Assembly (NCBI RefSeq): GCF_024362365.1 | Contig: NZ_CP101464.1 | Coordinates: 310,001 to 374,000 of the forward strand | DNA from: Janibacter sp. CX7 | GTDB taxonomy: Bacteria; Actinomycetota; Actinomycetes; Actinomycetales; Dermatophilaceae | Length of the DNA stretch: 64,000 nucleotides | Reading direction: 5' to 3' | Part shown: piece after piece, positions 24,665 to 34,101 of the stretch | Layout: each line of letters starts with the position of its first letter | Numbering within the stretch: position 1 is the stretch's first letter | The notes under the pieces: generated by a model | Told to the model about the DNA's origin: nothing | Databases searched by the model: none | Seen by the model: only the letters and a program-made list of their open reading frames with translations | Translations under genes and position numbers: made by a program

Positions 24665-24679
24665 CGGTGAGAAGGGGGA

Positions 24680-24913
24680 TCAGCAGGTGGCGGTCGTCGG
24701 CGGCAGGGGCGCGCCGGCGAGGTCGTGCAGCTCGATGCGCACGGCGTGCTCGATGAGCGGCGCAAGGAACTCGGGGTGCGCGTTGGTCGGCTCGATGCGC
24801 TCTCGTGCCGAGGCGACCATGGCCTCGATGCGCTCGCAGGCCACCTGGGGGTAGCGCACGCACAGGTCCGTCGCGATGTGGGCGACGGCGTGATCGACGT
24901 TGATCGTGAACAT
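24680..24913 (-). CDS. Three-helix-bundle dimerisation domain protein
   Basis: 77 residues from the ATG at 24913, which has CAGGAGG seven bases upstream; a longer frame to 24964 has no such site. [35 protein letters not shown] and [17 protein letters not shown] form three amphipathic helices, the pattern of the small actinobacterial proteins annotated as three-helix bundle dimerisation domain. Function unknown. Monocistronic, ended by the hairpin at 24625-24664. Confidence 0.75.
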   Translation of the reverse strand: MFTINVDHAVAHIATDLCVRYPQVACERIEAMVASARERIEPTNAHPEFLAPLIEHAVRIELHDLAGAPLPPTTATC

Positions 24914-25009
24914 GTGGGCCTCCTGGTGGGCCGGGTGAACCATGCGGTCTGCTTTGGTGAACACAAGGTTAACAGAAGGTGGACGAACGACGGGAGCCGG
25001 TGTCGGGCC

Positions 25010-25015
25010 TACAGT
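25010..25015 (+). promoter_or_regulatory. Leaderless -10 box of PLP decarboxylase gene
   Basis: TACAGT ends six bases before the GTG at 25022. Confidence 0.55.
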
Positions 25016-25021
25016 TCACGC

Positions 25022-26380
25022 GTGCACGGATTCGCTGACGACAACATGTCCCTCGCCGAGCTGGCGCAGACGGTCCTCGACTACTCGCGCGAGCGGCTCG
25101 AGCTCGACCCGGTGCCGCTCGACCGCACCCTGACGCCGGCCGAGCTGCAGGAGCAGGCGGGGCAGACGATCACCCGTGAGGGCATCGGCGGCCAGCAGGC
25201 GATGGACCTCTTCACCGAGGTGCTCGCGCCGGCCTGCCTGTCGGTCGACCATCCGCGCTATCTGTCCTTCATCCCGTGCGCCCCCACCGAGGCGGCCGCG
25301 ATGTTCGACCTCGTCGTCGGCGCCAGCTCGATCTACGCCGGCTCGTGGCTCGAGGGCTCGGGTGCGGTCTATGCCGAGAACCAGGCGCTGCGCTGGATCG
25401 CCGACCTCGTTGGTCTCCCCGAGTCGGCCGGCGGGGTCTTCGTGCCCGGCGGCACGATCGGCAACCTCTCGGCCCTCGTCGCCGCCCGGACCGAGGCGCG
25501 CCGCACGGCCGCGCCGGGGCAGCGGCCCTTCCGCGTGGCGACGACCCACGGTGCGCACTCCTCGATCCAGTCGGCCTGCGACGTGATGGACGCCGAGCTG
25601 AGCACCGTGGAGCCCGACGAGCGCGGCCGGCTCACCGGTGAGCGACTGCGCGAGGTGCTTCTGGCCAACGGCCCCGAGACCTACTTCGCCGTCGTCGCGA
25701 CCGCCGGCACGACGAACTTCGGCATCGTCGACGACCTCGAGTCGGTGGCGCAGGTCTGCCGCGAGCTCGGCATCTGGCTGCACGTCGACGGTGCCTACGG
25801 CGGCGCCGGTCTCGCGGCGCCCTCGGTGCGCCACCTCTACGCGGGCATCGAGCACTGCGACAGCTTCATCGTCGACCCGCACAAGTGGCTGTTCGCCCCC
25901 TTCGACTGCTGCGCGCTCATCTACCGCAACCCCGCGGCGGCCCGCAATGCCCACACCCAGCACGCCGGTTATCTCGACGTGCTCACCGAGGCCACCGACT
26001 GGAACCCCACCGACTACTCCGTCGGCCTGACCCGCCGGGCCCGGGGGCTGCCCTTCTGGTTCTCCCTCGCCACCCACGGGACGCAGGCCTACAGCGACTC
26101 GGTGGAGCAGACGCTGTCGGTCGCCGCCTTCGCCGAGGCCGAGATCGCCCGCCGCGACGACCTCGAGCTCGTCGGTGAGCGATTCCTGTCCGTCGTCGTC
26201 TTCCGGCGTCGCGGCTGGACGACCGCCGACTACCAGGCGTGGTCCGACCGCATGCTCGACGAGGAGTTCGCCTTCGTCGTGCCGACCAACCACGACGGCG
26301 AGACCCTCGCACGATTTGCCGTCGTCAACCCGCAGACGACGGCGGAGGACATCGTCGCGATCCTCGACTCCATGGCGTGA
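25022..26380 (+). CDS. Group II pyridoxal-dependent decarboxylase
   Basis: 452 residues. PLP enzyme of the aromatic amino acid / glutamate / DABA decarboxylase family. HPRYLSFIPCAPTEAAAMFD and FVPGGTIGNLSALVAART in the N-terminal half, HVDGAYGGAGLAAP with the PLP-contacting Asp, and DSFIVDPHKWLFAPFDCC holding the Schiff-base Lys (DPHKW). All essential residues are present. Substrate not assignable: family members act on tryptophan, tyrosine, phenylalanine or diaminobutyrate. GTG at 25022 fits the leaderless promoter; upstream in-frame codons lie in the divergent gene. Confidence 0.9.
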   Translation: MHGFADDNMSLAELAQTVLDYSRERLELDPVPLDRTLTPAELQEQAGQTITREGIGGQQAMDLFTEVLAPACLSVDHPRYLSFIPCAPTEAAAMFDLVVGASSIYAGSWLEGSGAVYAENQALRWIADLVGLPESAGGVFVPGGTIGNLSALVAARTEARRTAAPGQRPFRVATTHGAHSSIQSACDVMDAELSTVEPDERGRLTGERLREVLLANGPETYFAVVATAGTTNFGIVDDLESVAQVCRELGIWLHVDGAYGGAGLAAPSVRHLYAGIEHCDSFIVDPHKWLFAPFDCCALIYRNPAAARNAHTQHAGYLDVLTEATDWNPTDYSVGLTRRARGLPFWFSLATHGTQAYSDSVEQTLSVAAFAEAEIARRDDLELVGERFLSVVVFRRRGWTTADYQAWSDRMLDEEFAFVVPTNHDGETLARFAVVNPQTTAEDIVAILDSMA

Positions 26381-26398
26381 GGATCGCGACGAGGTGTC

Positions 26399-26713
26399 TC
26401 ACTCCTCGAAGCCGGCGTTGCCCCGACAGGTGTAGCGCGGCGCCTCGGCGGCCAGAGCGTCCTTGAGTCCGAAGGCGACGAACTGGCCGTAGCTCTGCGT
26501 GCCGTGGCCGAGGAAGTCGTCGTCGAAGCCGGGCGGGTTGCCCTCGATCTCGTCGGGGGTGTCGAGCCCGGAGAAGGCGCAGATCGAGCGCGCCTTGTGC
26601 TCCGTGATCGGCGTCGGCTTGCCGTTGCCGGTGACCTCGCCGGCGGATGCGGCGCTCGCGCTGCCGACGAGCAGCCCGGCTGCCATGACGCAGCCGATGA
26701 TCGTCCTCTTCAT
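26399..26713 (-). CDS. Small secreted protein of unknown function
   Basis: 104 residues from the ATG at 26713 (GGGAAGGAAGC upstream). Cleavable signal peptide (MKRTIIGCVMAAGLLVGSAS, cut near ASA-GE). The mature part has two cysteines (SICAFSGLD and YTCRGNAGFEE) likely to form a disulfide, an acidic middle and GTQSYGQFVAFGLKDAL, a motif I have seen in actinobacterial secreted hypotheticals but cannot name. A longer in-frame reading to 26902 is upstream sequence. Confidence 0.75.
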   Translation of the reverse strand: MKRTIIGCVMAAGLLVGSASAASAGEVTGNGKPTPITEHKARSICAFSGLDTPDEIEGNPPGFDDDFLGHGTQSYGQFVAFGLKDALAAEAPRYTCRGNAGFEE

Positions 26714-26854
26714 GGTGCTTCCTTCCCGCAGGGATGGCGCTCGGGCCCCCGCTCCCGGGCTGGCGACCCCGTTGTCGCCACCGCAAAAATTTACTCTTCC
26801 CTGACCATTGGGGTTCGGCCGTGCGCCGAGCGGTCCAACCTGTGACGGATGGGG

Positions 26855-26881
26855 CGAAGGGGGCGTGAGTGACCCCCTTCG
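26855..26881. repeat. Inverted CGAAGGGGG pair in divergent intergenic region
   Basis: CGAAGGGGG at 26855-26863 and CCCCCTTCG at 26873-26881 form a 9-bp stem with 9-base loop. It lies between two divergent genes, so it is not placed as a terminator of either; possibly a regulatory or structural site built from the recurrent motif. Confidence 0.6.
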
Positions 26882-26912
26882 TCCGGCCTGTCCAGCCGAC
26901 ACGCCGGGAGGA

Positions 26913-26942
26913 ATGACAGGCGTGTGATTACGCCGGTACAGT
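26913..26942 (+). promoter_or_regulatory. Leaderless promoter of DUF3263 gene
   Basis: ATGACA at 26913-26918, 18-base spacer, TACAGT at 26937-26942, seven bases to GTG 26950. Confidence 0.6.
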
Positions 26943-26949
26943 GCGACGC

Positions 26950-27240
26950 GTGAACCTCGCAGACCAGGCCGCCGCGCCGACCCCCTCGGTCCCGCTCTCG
27001 GACCGCGACCGCGAGATCCTCGCCTTCGAGCGCCAGTGGTGGAAGTACGCCGGCTCCAAGGAGCAGGCGATCAAGGAGCTCTTCGACATGAGCTCCACGC
27101 GCTACTACCAGGTGCTCAACGCGCTCATCAACAACCCCGCGGCGCTCTCCGAGGACCCGATGCTCATCAAGCGGCTGCGCCGACTGCGCGACCAGCGCCA
27201 GCGCACCCGCAGCGCCCGCCGCCTCGGCTTCGAGGTCTGA
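26950..27240 (+). CDS. DUF3263 protein
   Basis: 96 residues. LSDRDREILAFERQWWKYAG, KEQAIKELFDMSSTRYYQVL and MLIKRLRRLRDQR are the DUF3263 blocks, an actinobacterial family with a helix-turn-helix-like core (KELFDMSSTRYYQVLNAL) and a basic tail, so DNA binding is likely though undemonstrated. The start is the GTG seven bases after the TACAGT box; a GTG nine bases earlier overlaps the box. Confidence 0.88.
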   Translation: MNLADQAAAPTPSVPLSDRDREILAFERQWWKYAGSKEQAIKELFDMSSTRYYQVLNALINNPAALSEDPMLIKRLRRLRDQRQRTRSARRLGFEV

Positions 27241-27333
27241 GCGCCCGCCCCAGATCACAGATCGGTCTCGGATTCACGTCCGGGCCAACCGGAGCCGCCC
27301 CGGCCACGTCTGACTCCACGAGAGGGACGCCGA

Positions 27334-27370
27334 GGGTGGCTCCGGTGCGCAGGGGGTACCGGAGCCGCCC
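27334..27370. terminator. Bidirectional terminator between convergent genes
   Basis: GGGTGGCTCCGGT at 27334-27346 pairs with ACCGGAGCCGCCC at 27358-27370 (13 bp, one G-U) around an 11-base loop, between the DUF3263 gene and the convergent secreted-protein gene. A third copy of CCGGAGCCGCCC lies at about 27290. Confidence 0.65.
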
Positions 27371-27386
27371 TCGGGCGTGCGGGCGA

Positions 27387-27950
27387 TCAGATGCTCGTCG
27401 CGGTCCACCGGCCGATGCGCGTGCCGCCACCGACATCGAGCGGGCGCCCCTCGAGGCGCCCGTAGCCCCAGGCTGCGGCGTCACGCACCTCGACCGACTG
27501 GTCCCTGCCGTCGGTGATGATGATCTGGCGGTCTCCGGAGGCGACGAGCCGGACCTCCAGGTCGAGCGGCACCCGCGCCCAGGCGCCGGCCGTCACGGTC
27601 GTGTCGACGACGGCGATGTGCCCGTTGGACCCCACCCGCGTCCCGGCCGGGTCGAAGGTGACCGGCAGGTCGAGGCGCGGGGTGCACCGCGCGGAGGTCC
27701 ACGTCGGCGTCACCGTGGCACCGCGGGGGCAGTACCAGGAGCGCAGCCGACCGCCCTGGCCGTCGGGGCTCTCGGCGAGCTGCAGGCGGTGCCGGTTGCC
27801 CGGCACTCGGTCGATGGCTCCGGGCGCCACGGCGGTCAGGCGGACGAGGTCGCCCGTCGTCGTGGTCGCGGCTCCTGCCGCCGGTGCGCTGGTCAGGGTG
27901 GCAGCCAGGGTCAGCGCCGTCGTGGCGACGGACGCGGCGATGCGGGTCAT
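27387..27950 (-). CDS. Small secreted protein, paralogue A
   Basis: 187 residues, ATG at 27950 with GGAGACGCC upstream. Signal peptide (MTRIAASVATTALTLAATL, cleaved near AGA-AT). The mature part shares a layout with 28512-29087: RVPGNRHRLQLAES, then SWYCPRGATVTPTWTSARC with two cysteines, then VDTTVTAGAWARVPLDLEV. Function unknown; extracellular beta-rich protein is the most that can be said. Part of a three-member local family, see also the broken copy at 28038-28502. Confidence 0.75.
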   Translation of the reverse strand: MTRIAASVATTALTLAATLTSAPAAGAATTTTGDLVRLTAVAPGAIDRVPGNRHRLQLAESPDGQGGRLRSWYCPRGATVTPTWTSARCTPRLDLPVTFDPAGTRVGSNGHIAVVDTTVTAGAWARVPLDLEVRLVASGDRQIIITDGRDQSVEVRDAAAWGYGRLEGRPLDVGGGTRIGRWTATSI

Positions 27951-28037
27951 GGCGTCTCCTCGGGGAGGCGGCCGCCCGACGCGGCCGCTCACCGCTTGGA
28001 CGGGCGAAGGGGGCGTCCGGTTCCGTCGTCGCGCTGA

Positions 28038-28502
28038 GGCAACCCGCGACGGGCTGGGTGCGTCGGTGGAGGTGAGGGCCCGTCGCAGGGGCGGGCCCGC
28101 TACCACGCGACCCATCTGGGCAAGGCCGCCGGACTGCGGGGCAATGTCCACGAGATGTCGCTCGAGAGCGAGGGCGACATCAACTACGTGCACAGCTACT
28201 TCTGCCCCGCGGGTCAGGACCCGAGGTTCACCTCCGGCTGCACGCTGCGTGCCCAGCGGATGATCCTGCCCGAGAAGAGCCCGCTGACCTTCCGCGTCAG
28301 CTCGACCGGGCTCTCGGCGAAGGTCGTCGGACGGGCTCGGGCCGTCAACCTGGACTCGCACGTCACCCGCGACCTCGCCGTGGACCTCACGCTCAAGGGG
28401 TCGCCGTGGACCGGCGTCAACCACGGCATCACGCGTGCCGACGGCACCTTCGCCGGGGTCTCCCGCGACATCGAGCCCGGGGGCTTCATCACCCTCCGGT
28501 GA
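28038..28502 (+). pseudogene. 5'-truncated, inverted paralogue of the secreted family
   Basis: An open frame after the TGA at 28035-28037 reads GLRGNVHEMSLESEGD, then SYFCPAGQDPRFTSGC and further residues matching the two neighbours (RGNQHRLIFETD, SYFCPSGATVNTRW). No start codon precedes the conserved LRGN motif and no signal peptide is present; the first ATG (28155) falls inside the conserved region. It is on the opposite strand to both paralogues. Most likely a decayed duplicate that lost its promoter and export signal; a cytosolic 115-residue product from 28155 is the alternative. Confidence 0.7.
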
Positions 28503-28511
28503 CCGTGGTCG

Positions 28512-29087
28512 TCAGCGGGTCGCCTCGATCCGGTGGATGAAGGAGTCCTCGCGGGTGTTCCAGCGGACCTTCGCCCCGTCGACGCGCCCGCTGACGGTCG
28601 CGTGCGTCTGGCGTAGCCGGGTGCCGCCGACCCACTCCCCGGTCCAGGCCCAGCCATCGGCACGCAGGACCAGGTCGGAGGGGAAGGTGCGGCCGGCGCC
28701 CTCGAGCGGTCCGTCGACGACGGCCGAGCGCATCGTCGAGCTCACCCGGTAGTCGCTGCGGTCGTGGTCGAGGTAGACCGTGCTGCGGAAGACGCAGCGC
28801 GACGAGACCCACCGCGTGTTGACCGTCGCCCCGCTCGGGCAGAAGTAGGAGACGATCTTGCGCTTGCCCCGCGGCCACTGGACGCCCTCGGCGTCGGTCT
28901 CGAAGATCAGCCGGTGCTGGTTGCCGCGGACCTGGCTCATCGGGCCGTCGAGCATGACCTGCACGTCGACGTGCTCCTCGATGACGTCGCCGTCGGCCGA
29001 GGTCGTCGCCTCGGCGCTCGCGCCGGCAAGCGTCAGGCCGATGGCGGCGGCCAGGGTCGGGATGGTGAGGGTGGCTGTGCGTCGCAT
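28512..29087 (-). CDS. Small secreted protein, paralogue B
   Basis: 191 residues, ATG at 29087. Signal peptide MRRTATLTIPTLAAAIGLTL ending near AEA. MSQVRGNQHRLIFETDAEG, IVSYFCPSGATVNTRWVSSRC (two Cys) and STMRSAVVDGPLEG align by eye with 27387-27950 and with the broken copy between them. Secreted, function unknown. Its stop lies ten bases from the end of the inverted pseudogene, so the two converge. Confidence 0.78.
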   Translation of the reverse strand: MRRTATLTIPTLAAAIGLTLAGASAEATTSADGDVIEEHVDVQVMLDGPMSQVRGNQHRLIFETDAEGVQWPRGKRKIVSYFCPSGATVNTRWVSSRCVFRSTVYLDHDRSDYRVSSTMRSAVVDGPLEGAGRTFPSDLVLRADGWAWTGEWVGGTRLRQTHATVSGRVDGAKVRWNTREDSFIHRIEATR

Positions 29088-29177
29088 GGTGAACCCCTTC
29101 GTCGATGAGGAGTCGTCGGTGTGACGAGCCTCACATGGTAGGACGCGTGGGGCGCCTCGACGGTTGCGTGCAGTCGC

Positions 29178-29642
29178 TCAGGTGCGCGGGTGCAGCCCCT
29201 CGAAGCCGGCGCGCATCTGCCCGTCGGCGTCGGAGCCGACCGGGTCGTCGAGGTCGGCGACGAAGACGGCGACGAGCGCGCGGGCGGGGTTGTCGCCCGC
29301 CTCGGTGAGCAGGCCCTGCCAGGCGGCGAGGTTGGGGTGCTCGACCTCGGCGCACGCCTGCGCCGGCGCGAGCCCGTCGACAGCGGCCTGCAGCTGCTCG
29401 GCCGAGACGTCGAGCGTGGCCGTGCTGCCGTCGTGGCGCAGCACCGATGCGAGCACGACGGCGGCCAGGCCGTGGCTGCCCCCGGGGAGGTTGACGTGGG
29501 GGAACTGCACCTCCGGGTCGCTGCTCGCCGGCGTGATGCCGACGGCCCAGGCAACCGGCGGGGTCCAGCCGTCGATGCGCTCGGCGAGGTGGGCCTTGAT
29601 CGCGGCGAGGCCGGCGGGCGTGCTCCAGTCGAGATCGCTCAT
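29178..29642 (-). CDS. Conserved hypothetical cytosolic protein
   Basis: 154 residues from the ATG at 29642; CACAGT six bases upstream suggests a leaderless transcript, and the longer frame to 29711 would run into the groEL promoter. [40 protein letters not shown] and [20 protein letters not shown] are even, non-repetitive and acidic; no signal, no membrane helix, no catalytic motif I know. Function unknown. Divergent from groEL, so heat-shock operators lie in the shared upstream region. Confidence 0.7.
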   Translation of the reverse strand: MSDLDWSTPAGLAAIKAHLAERIDGWTPPVAWAVGITPASSDPEVQFPHVNLPGGSHGLAAVVLASVLRHDGSTATLDVSAEQLQAAVDGLAPAQACAEVEHPNLAAWQGLLTEAGDNPARALVAVFVADLDDPVGSDADGQMRAGFEGLHPRT

Positions 29643-29648
29643 GGCTCC

Positions 29649-29654
29649 ACTGTG
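29649..29654 (-). promoter_or_regulatory. Possible leaderless -10 box (CACAGT)
   Basis: CACAGT on the minus strand, six bases before ATG 29642; one mismatch to the TACNGT form seen elsewhere. Confidence 0.35.
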
Positions 29655-29684
29655 CCAAGGCGGCGGGGGCGAAGGGGAGGATCG

Positions 29685-29711
29685 TTTGCACTCGCAGGGG
29701 GAGAGTGCCAA
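29685..29711 (+). promoter_or_regulatory. CIRCE operator 1 (HrcA site) of groEL
   Basis: TTTGCACTC, nine bases, GAGTGCCAA: two changes from the CIRCE consensus TTAGCACTC-N9-GAGTGCTAA. It covers the proposed -35 (TTGCAC, 29686-29691) and spacer of the promoter whose -10 is AATAAT at 29710-29715. HrcA repression is inferred from the known function of CIRCE. Confidence 0.85.
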
Positions 29712-29715
29712 TAAT
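29686..29715 (+). promoter_or_regulatory. groEL promoter
   Basis: TTGCAC, 18-base spacer, AATAAT. It lies between and under the two CIRCE copies, giving an expected start near 29722 and a leader of about 140 bases. Confidence 0.6.
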
Positions 29716-29720
29716 GGGCC

Positions 29721-29747
29721 TTAGCACTCTCCTCGTGAGAGTGACAG
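29721..29747 (+). promoter_or_regulatory. CIRCE operator 2 (HrcA site) of groEL
   Basis: TTAGCACTC (perfect left half), nine bases, GAGTGACAG (degenerate right half). It would sit at or just after the transcription start. Confidence 0.8.
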
Positions 29748-29765
29748 TCCTGACCGGTCAGGTGA

Positions 29766-31499
<1,734 letters not shown>

Positions 31500-31527
31500 G
31501 CCCACCCCGCACCACCTGCACCACGCG

Positions 31528-31566
31528 CGAAGGGCGGTTCCCCGGTCACCGGGGGACCGCCCTTCG
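31528..31566 (+). terminator. groEL terminator
   Basis: 18-bp stem (one G-U) CGAAGGGCGGTTCCCCGG / CCGGGGGACCGCCCTTCG with a TCA loop, 29 bases after the stop. Confidence 0.85.
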
Positions 31567-31602
31567 GCGTGCTCACAGGTCCGCGGGAGAGGATGGCCGG
31601 CG

Positions 31603-33258
31603 ATGACCAGCACCAGCCCCCTCGTCCTCGGTCCCCTCCTGCGCTTCGTCGGTGAGCACGACGCCTCCGTCTGGGTGGAGACCGCCGCTCCCGCGCGGGT
31701 GACCGTCGCGGCCGACGGCCGCGCGTGGCACGCCGCGAGCTTCGTCGTCGAGGGCCACCACTACGCCCTCGTCCTGCTCGACGGCCTCGAGCCCGGCCGC
31801 ACCTATGACTACACGGTGAGCGTCGACGACGAGCAGGTGTGGCCGCTGGCCGGCTCCGACCTGCCGCCATCGAGCATCGCGACGCTCGATCACGCGCGTC
31901 CGACGCTGCTCGCCTTCGGCTCCTGCCGCACGAGCGTCCCGCACGACGCGGAGCACCACGCGAGCCACGGGGTCGACGCGCTGCGCACCTTCGCCCTGTC
32001 CCTGGCGAAGGGGGAGTCCCACCGACCCGACGTCCTCGCCCTCCTCGGCGACCAGGTCTACGCCGACGAGACGAGCCCGGAGATGCACGACTTCATCGCC
32101 TCGCGGCGCGACATCGAGGAGCCGCCCGGCGAGGAGATCAAGGACTACGCGGAGTACTCGCACCTCTACCAGCTGGCGTGGAGCGACCCGGCGATCCGGT
32201 GGGTCCTCTCGGTCGTGCCGAGCGCGATGATCTTCGACGACCACGACATCCGCGACGACTGGAACACCTCGTGGTCGTGGCACCAGGAGATCAACCGGAC
32301 CCCGTGGTGGCACGAGCGCCTCGTCGCCGGCCTGACGAGCTACTGGGTGCACCAGCACATCGGCAACCTCGCGCCGGAGGAGCTGGCGCAGGACGAGATC
32401 TGGGCCCGGCTCGATGGTGCCGGACCGGGCGAGGTCGACCTGACCGTCCCCCTTCGTGCCCTAGCGGAGCGGGTCGACCGGCAGCCGGAGACCTACCGCT
32501 GGAGCTACACCCGGGCCCTCGGCGGCTCGCGGCTGATCATGCTCGACTCCCGCGCCGCGCGGGTCCTCGAGCCGGAGCGTCGCTCGATGCTCGACGACGA
32601 CGAGCTCGCGTGGCTCGACGAGCAGATGACCGGCGACCTCGACCACCTCTTCGTCGGCACCTCGCTGCCCTTCCTCCTGCCGCCCGGTCTCCACGATGCC
32701 GAGGCGATCAGCGAGTCCTTCGCCGGACCGGACCGGTCGCAGCCGGTGCACCGCGCGACCGAGGCCTTGCGCCAGGTCGTCGACCTCGAGCACTGGGGTG
32801 CCTTCCAGTCCGGCTTCACCGAGGTCTTCGACCTCGTCATGTCGGTCGCCCGCGGCGAGCGCGGCACCGCGCCCGGCACGATCACCTTCCTCTCCGGCGA
32901 CGTCCACCACTCCTACGTCGCCGAGGTGAGCGACCCGGCGAGCCACGGCGCGCGCAGCCGCATCGTGCAGGCGGTGTGCAGCCCGATCCGCAACCCCATG
33001 CCCCGCTCGCTGCGCGTGCTCATGTCGCAGATGGCCAAGGGGCTCGTCCGCCCGATGCGCTGGCTCGCGGCCCGGACCGACGGCGTGCCCGAGCTGCGCT
33101 ACCCGTGGGAGCTCACCGAGGGACCGTGGTTCGACAACAACCTCGCGATGGCCCAGGTGCAGGACGGTCGGCTGACGATGCGCTGGGTCACCGGTGACGT
33201 CGTCGACGGCGACGACGCCCACCCGCGCCTGCGGGTGGTCTCCACCGTCGAGATCTGA
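31603..33258 (+). CDS. PhoD-like metallophosphatase
   Basis: 551 residues. An N-terminal beta-sandwich (about 1-85, LLRFVGEHDASVWVET) precedes the phosphoesterase domain: FGSCRTS, LALLGDQVYADE, MIFDDHDIRDDWN, and FLSGDVHHSYVAEV supply the metal-binding Asp, Asn and His residues of the PhoD/alkaline phosphatase D family. Unlike classical PhoD there is no Tat signal peptide, so the protein is probably cytosolic, as in other actinobacterial DUF7800/PhoD-like enzymes. Natural substrate unknown. Confidence 0.85.
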   Translation: MTSTSPLVLGPLLRFVGEHDASVWVETAAPARVTVAADGRAWHAASFVVEGHHYALVLLDGLEPGRTYDYTVSVDDEQVWPLAGSDLPPSSIATLDHARPTLLAFGSCRTSVPHDAEHHASHGVDALRTFALSLAKGESHRPDVLALLGDQVYADETSPEMHDFIASRRDIEEPPGEEIKDYAEYSHLYQLAWSDPAIRWVLSVVPSAMIFDDHDIRDDWNTSWSWHQEINRTPWWHERLVAGLTSYWVHQHIGNLAPEELAQDEIWARLDGAGPGEVDLTVPLRALAERVDRQPETYRWSYTRALGGSRLIMLDSRAARVLEPERRSMLDDDELAWLDEQMTGDLDHLFVGTSLPFLLPPGLHDAEAISESFAGPDRSQPVHRATEALRQVVDLEHWGAFQSGFTEVFDLVMSVARGERGTAPGTITFLSGDVHHSYVAEVSDPASHGARSRIVQAVCSPIRNPMPRSLRVLMSQMAKGLVRPMRWLAARTDGVPELRYPWELTEGPWFDNNLAMAQVQDGRLTMRWVTGDVVDGDDAHPRLRVVSTVEI

Positions 33259-33292
33259 GGCGGGCCCGCGCCCGGCACCGGGGGGATACCCC

Positions 33293-33322
33293 AGTGACCG
33301 GTCGCCGAGCCCGACCCTAGAT
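33293..33322 (+). promoter_or_regulatory. Probable promoter of ABC exporter genes
   Basis: GTGACC at 33293-33298, 18-base spacer, TAGATT at 33317-33322, 38 bases before the ATG at 33361. The -35 overlaps the GACCGGTC palindrome. Confidence 0.45.
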
Positions 33323-33360
33323 TGGTCCGCGGACATCCACGACGGACGAGAGCAGGGGAC

Positions 33361-34101
33361 ATGGGCACGCAGGTTGCCGCCAGCACGCACGACCTTCGCA
33401 AGGTCTACGGCAAGGGAGAGGCGCAGGTCGCTGCGCTCGACGGGATCGACCTCGACATCGGGGCTGGGCAGTTCACGGCGATCATGGGGCCCTCCGGCTC
33501 CGGCAAGTCGACGCTCATGCACTGCCTCGCGGGTCTCGACGCGGTGAGCGGCGGGCGTGCCCTCATCGGCGACACCGACATCACCCGGCTCAAGGAGAAG
33601 GACCTCACGCGGCTGCGCCGCGACCGGATCGGCTTCATCTTCCAGGCCTTCAACCTCGTGCCGACGCTGACCGCGGAGGAGAACATCCTCCTGCCGCTGG
33701 CCATCGCCGGCCGCAAGGCCGACCCGCAGTGGTTCGACCTCGTCATCGAGACGGTCGGCCTGCGCAACCGGCTCGGCCACCGGCCCAACGAGCTCTCCGG
33801 CGGTCAGCAGCAGCGCGTCGCGTGCGCCCGCGCCCTGGTGTCGAAGCCCGAGATCATCTTCGCCGACGAGCCGACCGGCAACCTCGACTCCACCTCGGGT
33901 GCCGAGGTGCTCGGCTTCCTGCGGCGCAGCGTCGACGACTTCGACCAGACGATCGTCATGGTGACGCACGACCCGGTCGCCGCGAGCCACACCGACCGGG
34001 TGCTCTTCCTCGCCGACGGTCGCATCGTCGACGAGCTGTGGGAGCCGGAGCGCGAGACCGTCCTCGAGCGCATGGTCGCGCTGAGCGCCGGGGCCCACTG
34101 A
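33361..34101 (+). CDS. ABC exporter ATP-binding protein (MacB/LolD type)
   Basis: 246 residues. Walker A GPSGSGKST, Q-loop FIFQAFNLVPTLTAEENI, signature ELSGGQQQRVACARAL, Walker B IIFADEPTGNLDS and His in MVTHDPVAA. The FQ.FNL.P.LTA.EN and DEPTGNLDS forms are characteristic of the MacB/LolD/FtsE-like group that works with FtsX-type permeases. The next gene starts within its stop (TGATG). Ribosome site GAGCAGGGG. Confidence 0.93.
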   Translation: MGTQVAASTHDLRKVYGKGEAQVAALDGIDLDIGAGQFTAIMGPSGSGKSTLMHCLAGLDAVSGGRALIGDTDITRLKEKDLTRLRRDRIGFIFQAFNLVPTLTAEENILLPLAIAGRKADPQWFDLVIETVGLRNRLGHRPNELSGGQQQRVACARALVSKPEIIFADEPTGNLDSTSGAEVLGFLRRSVDDFDQTIVMVTHDPVAASHTDRVLFLADGRIVDELWEPERETVLERMVALSAGAH

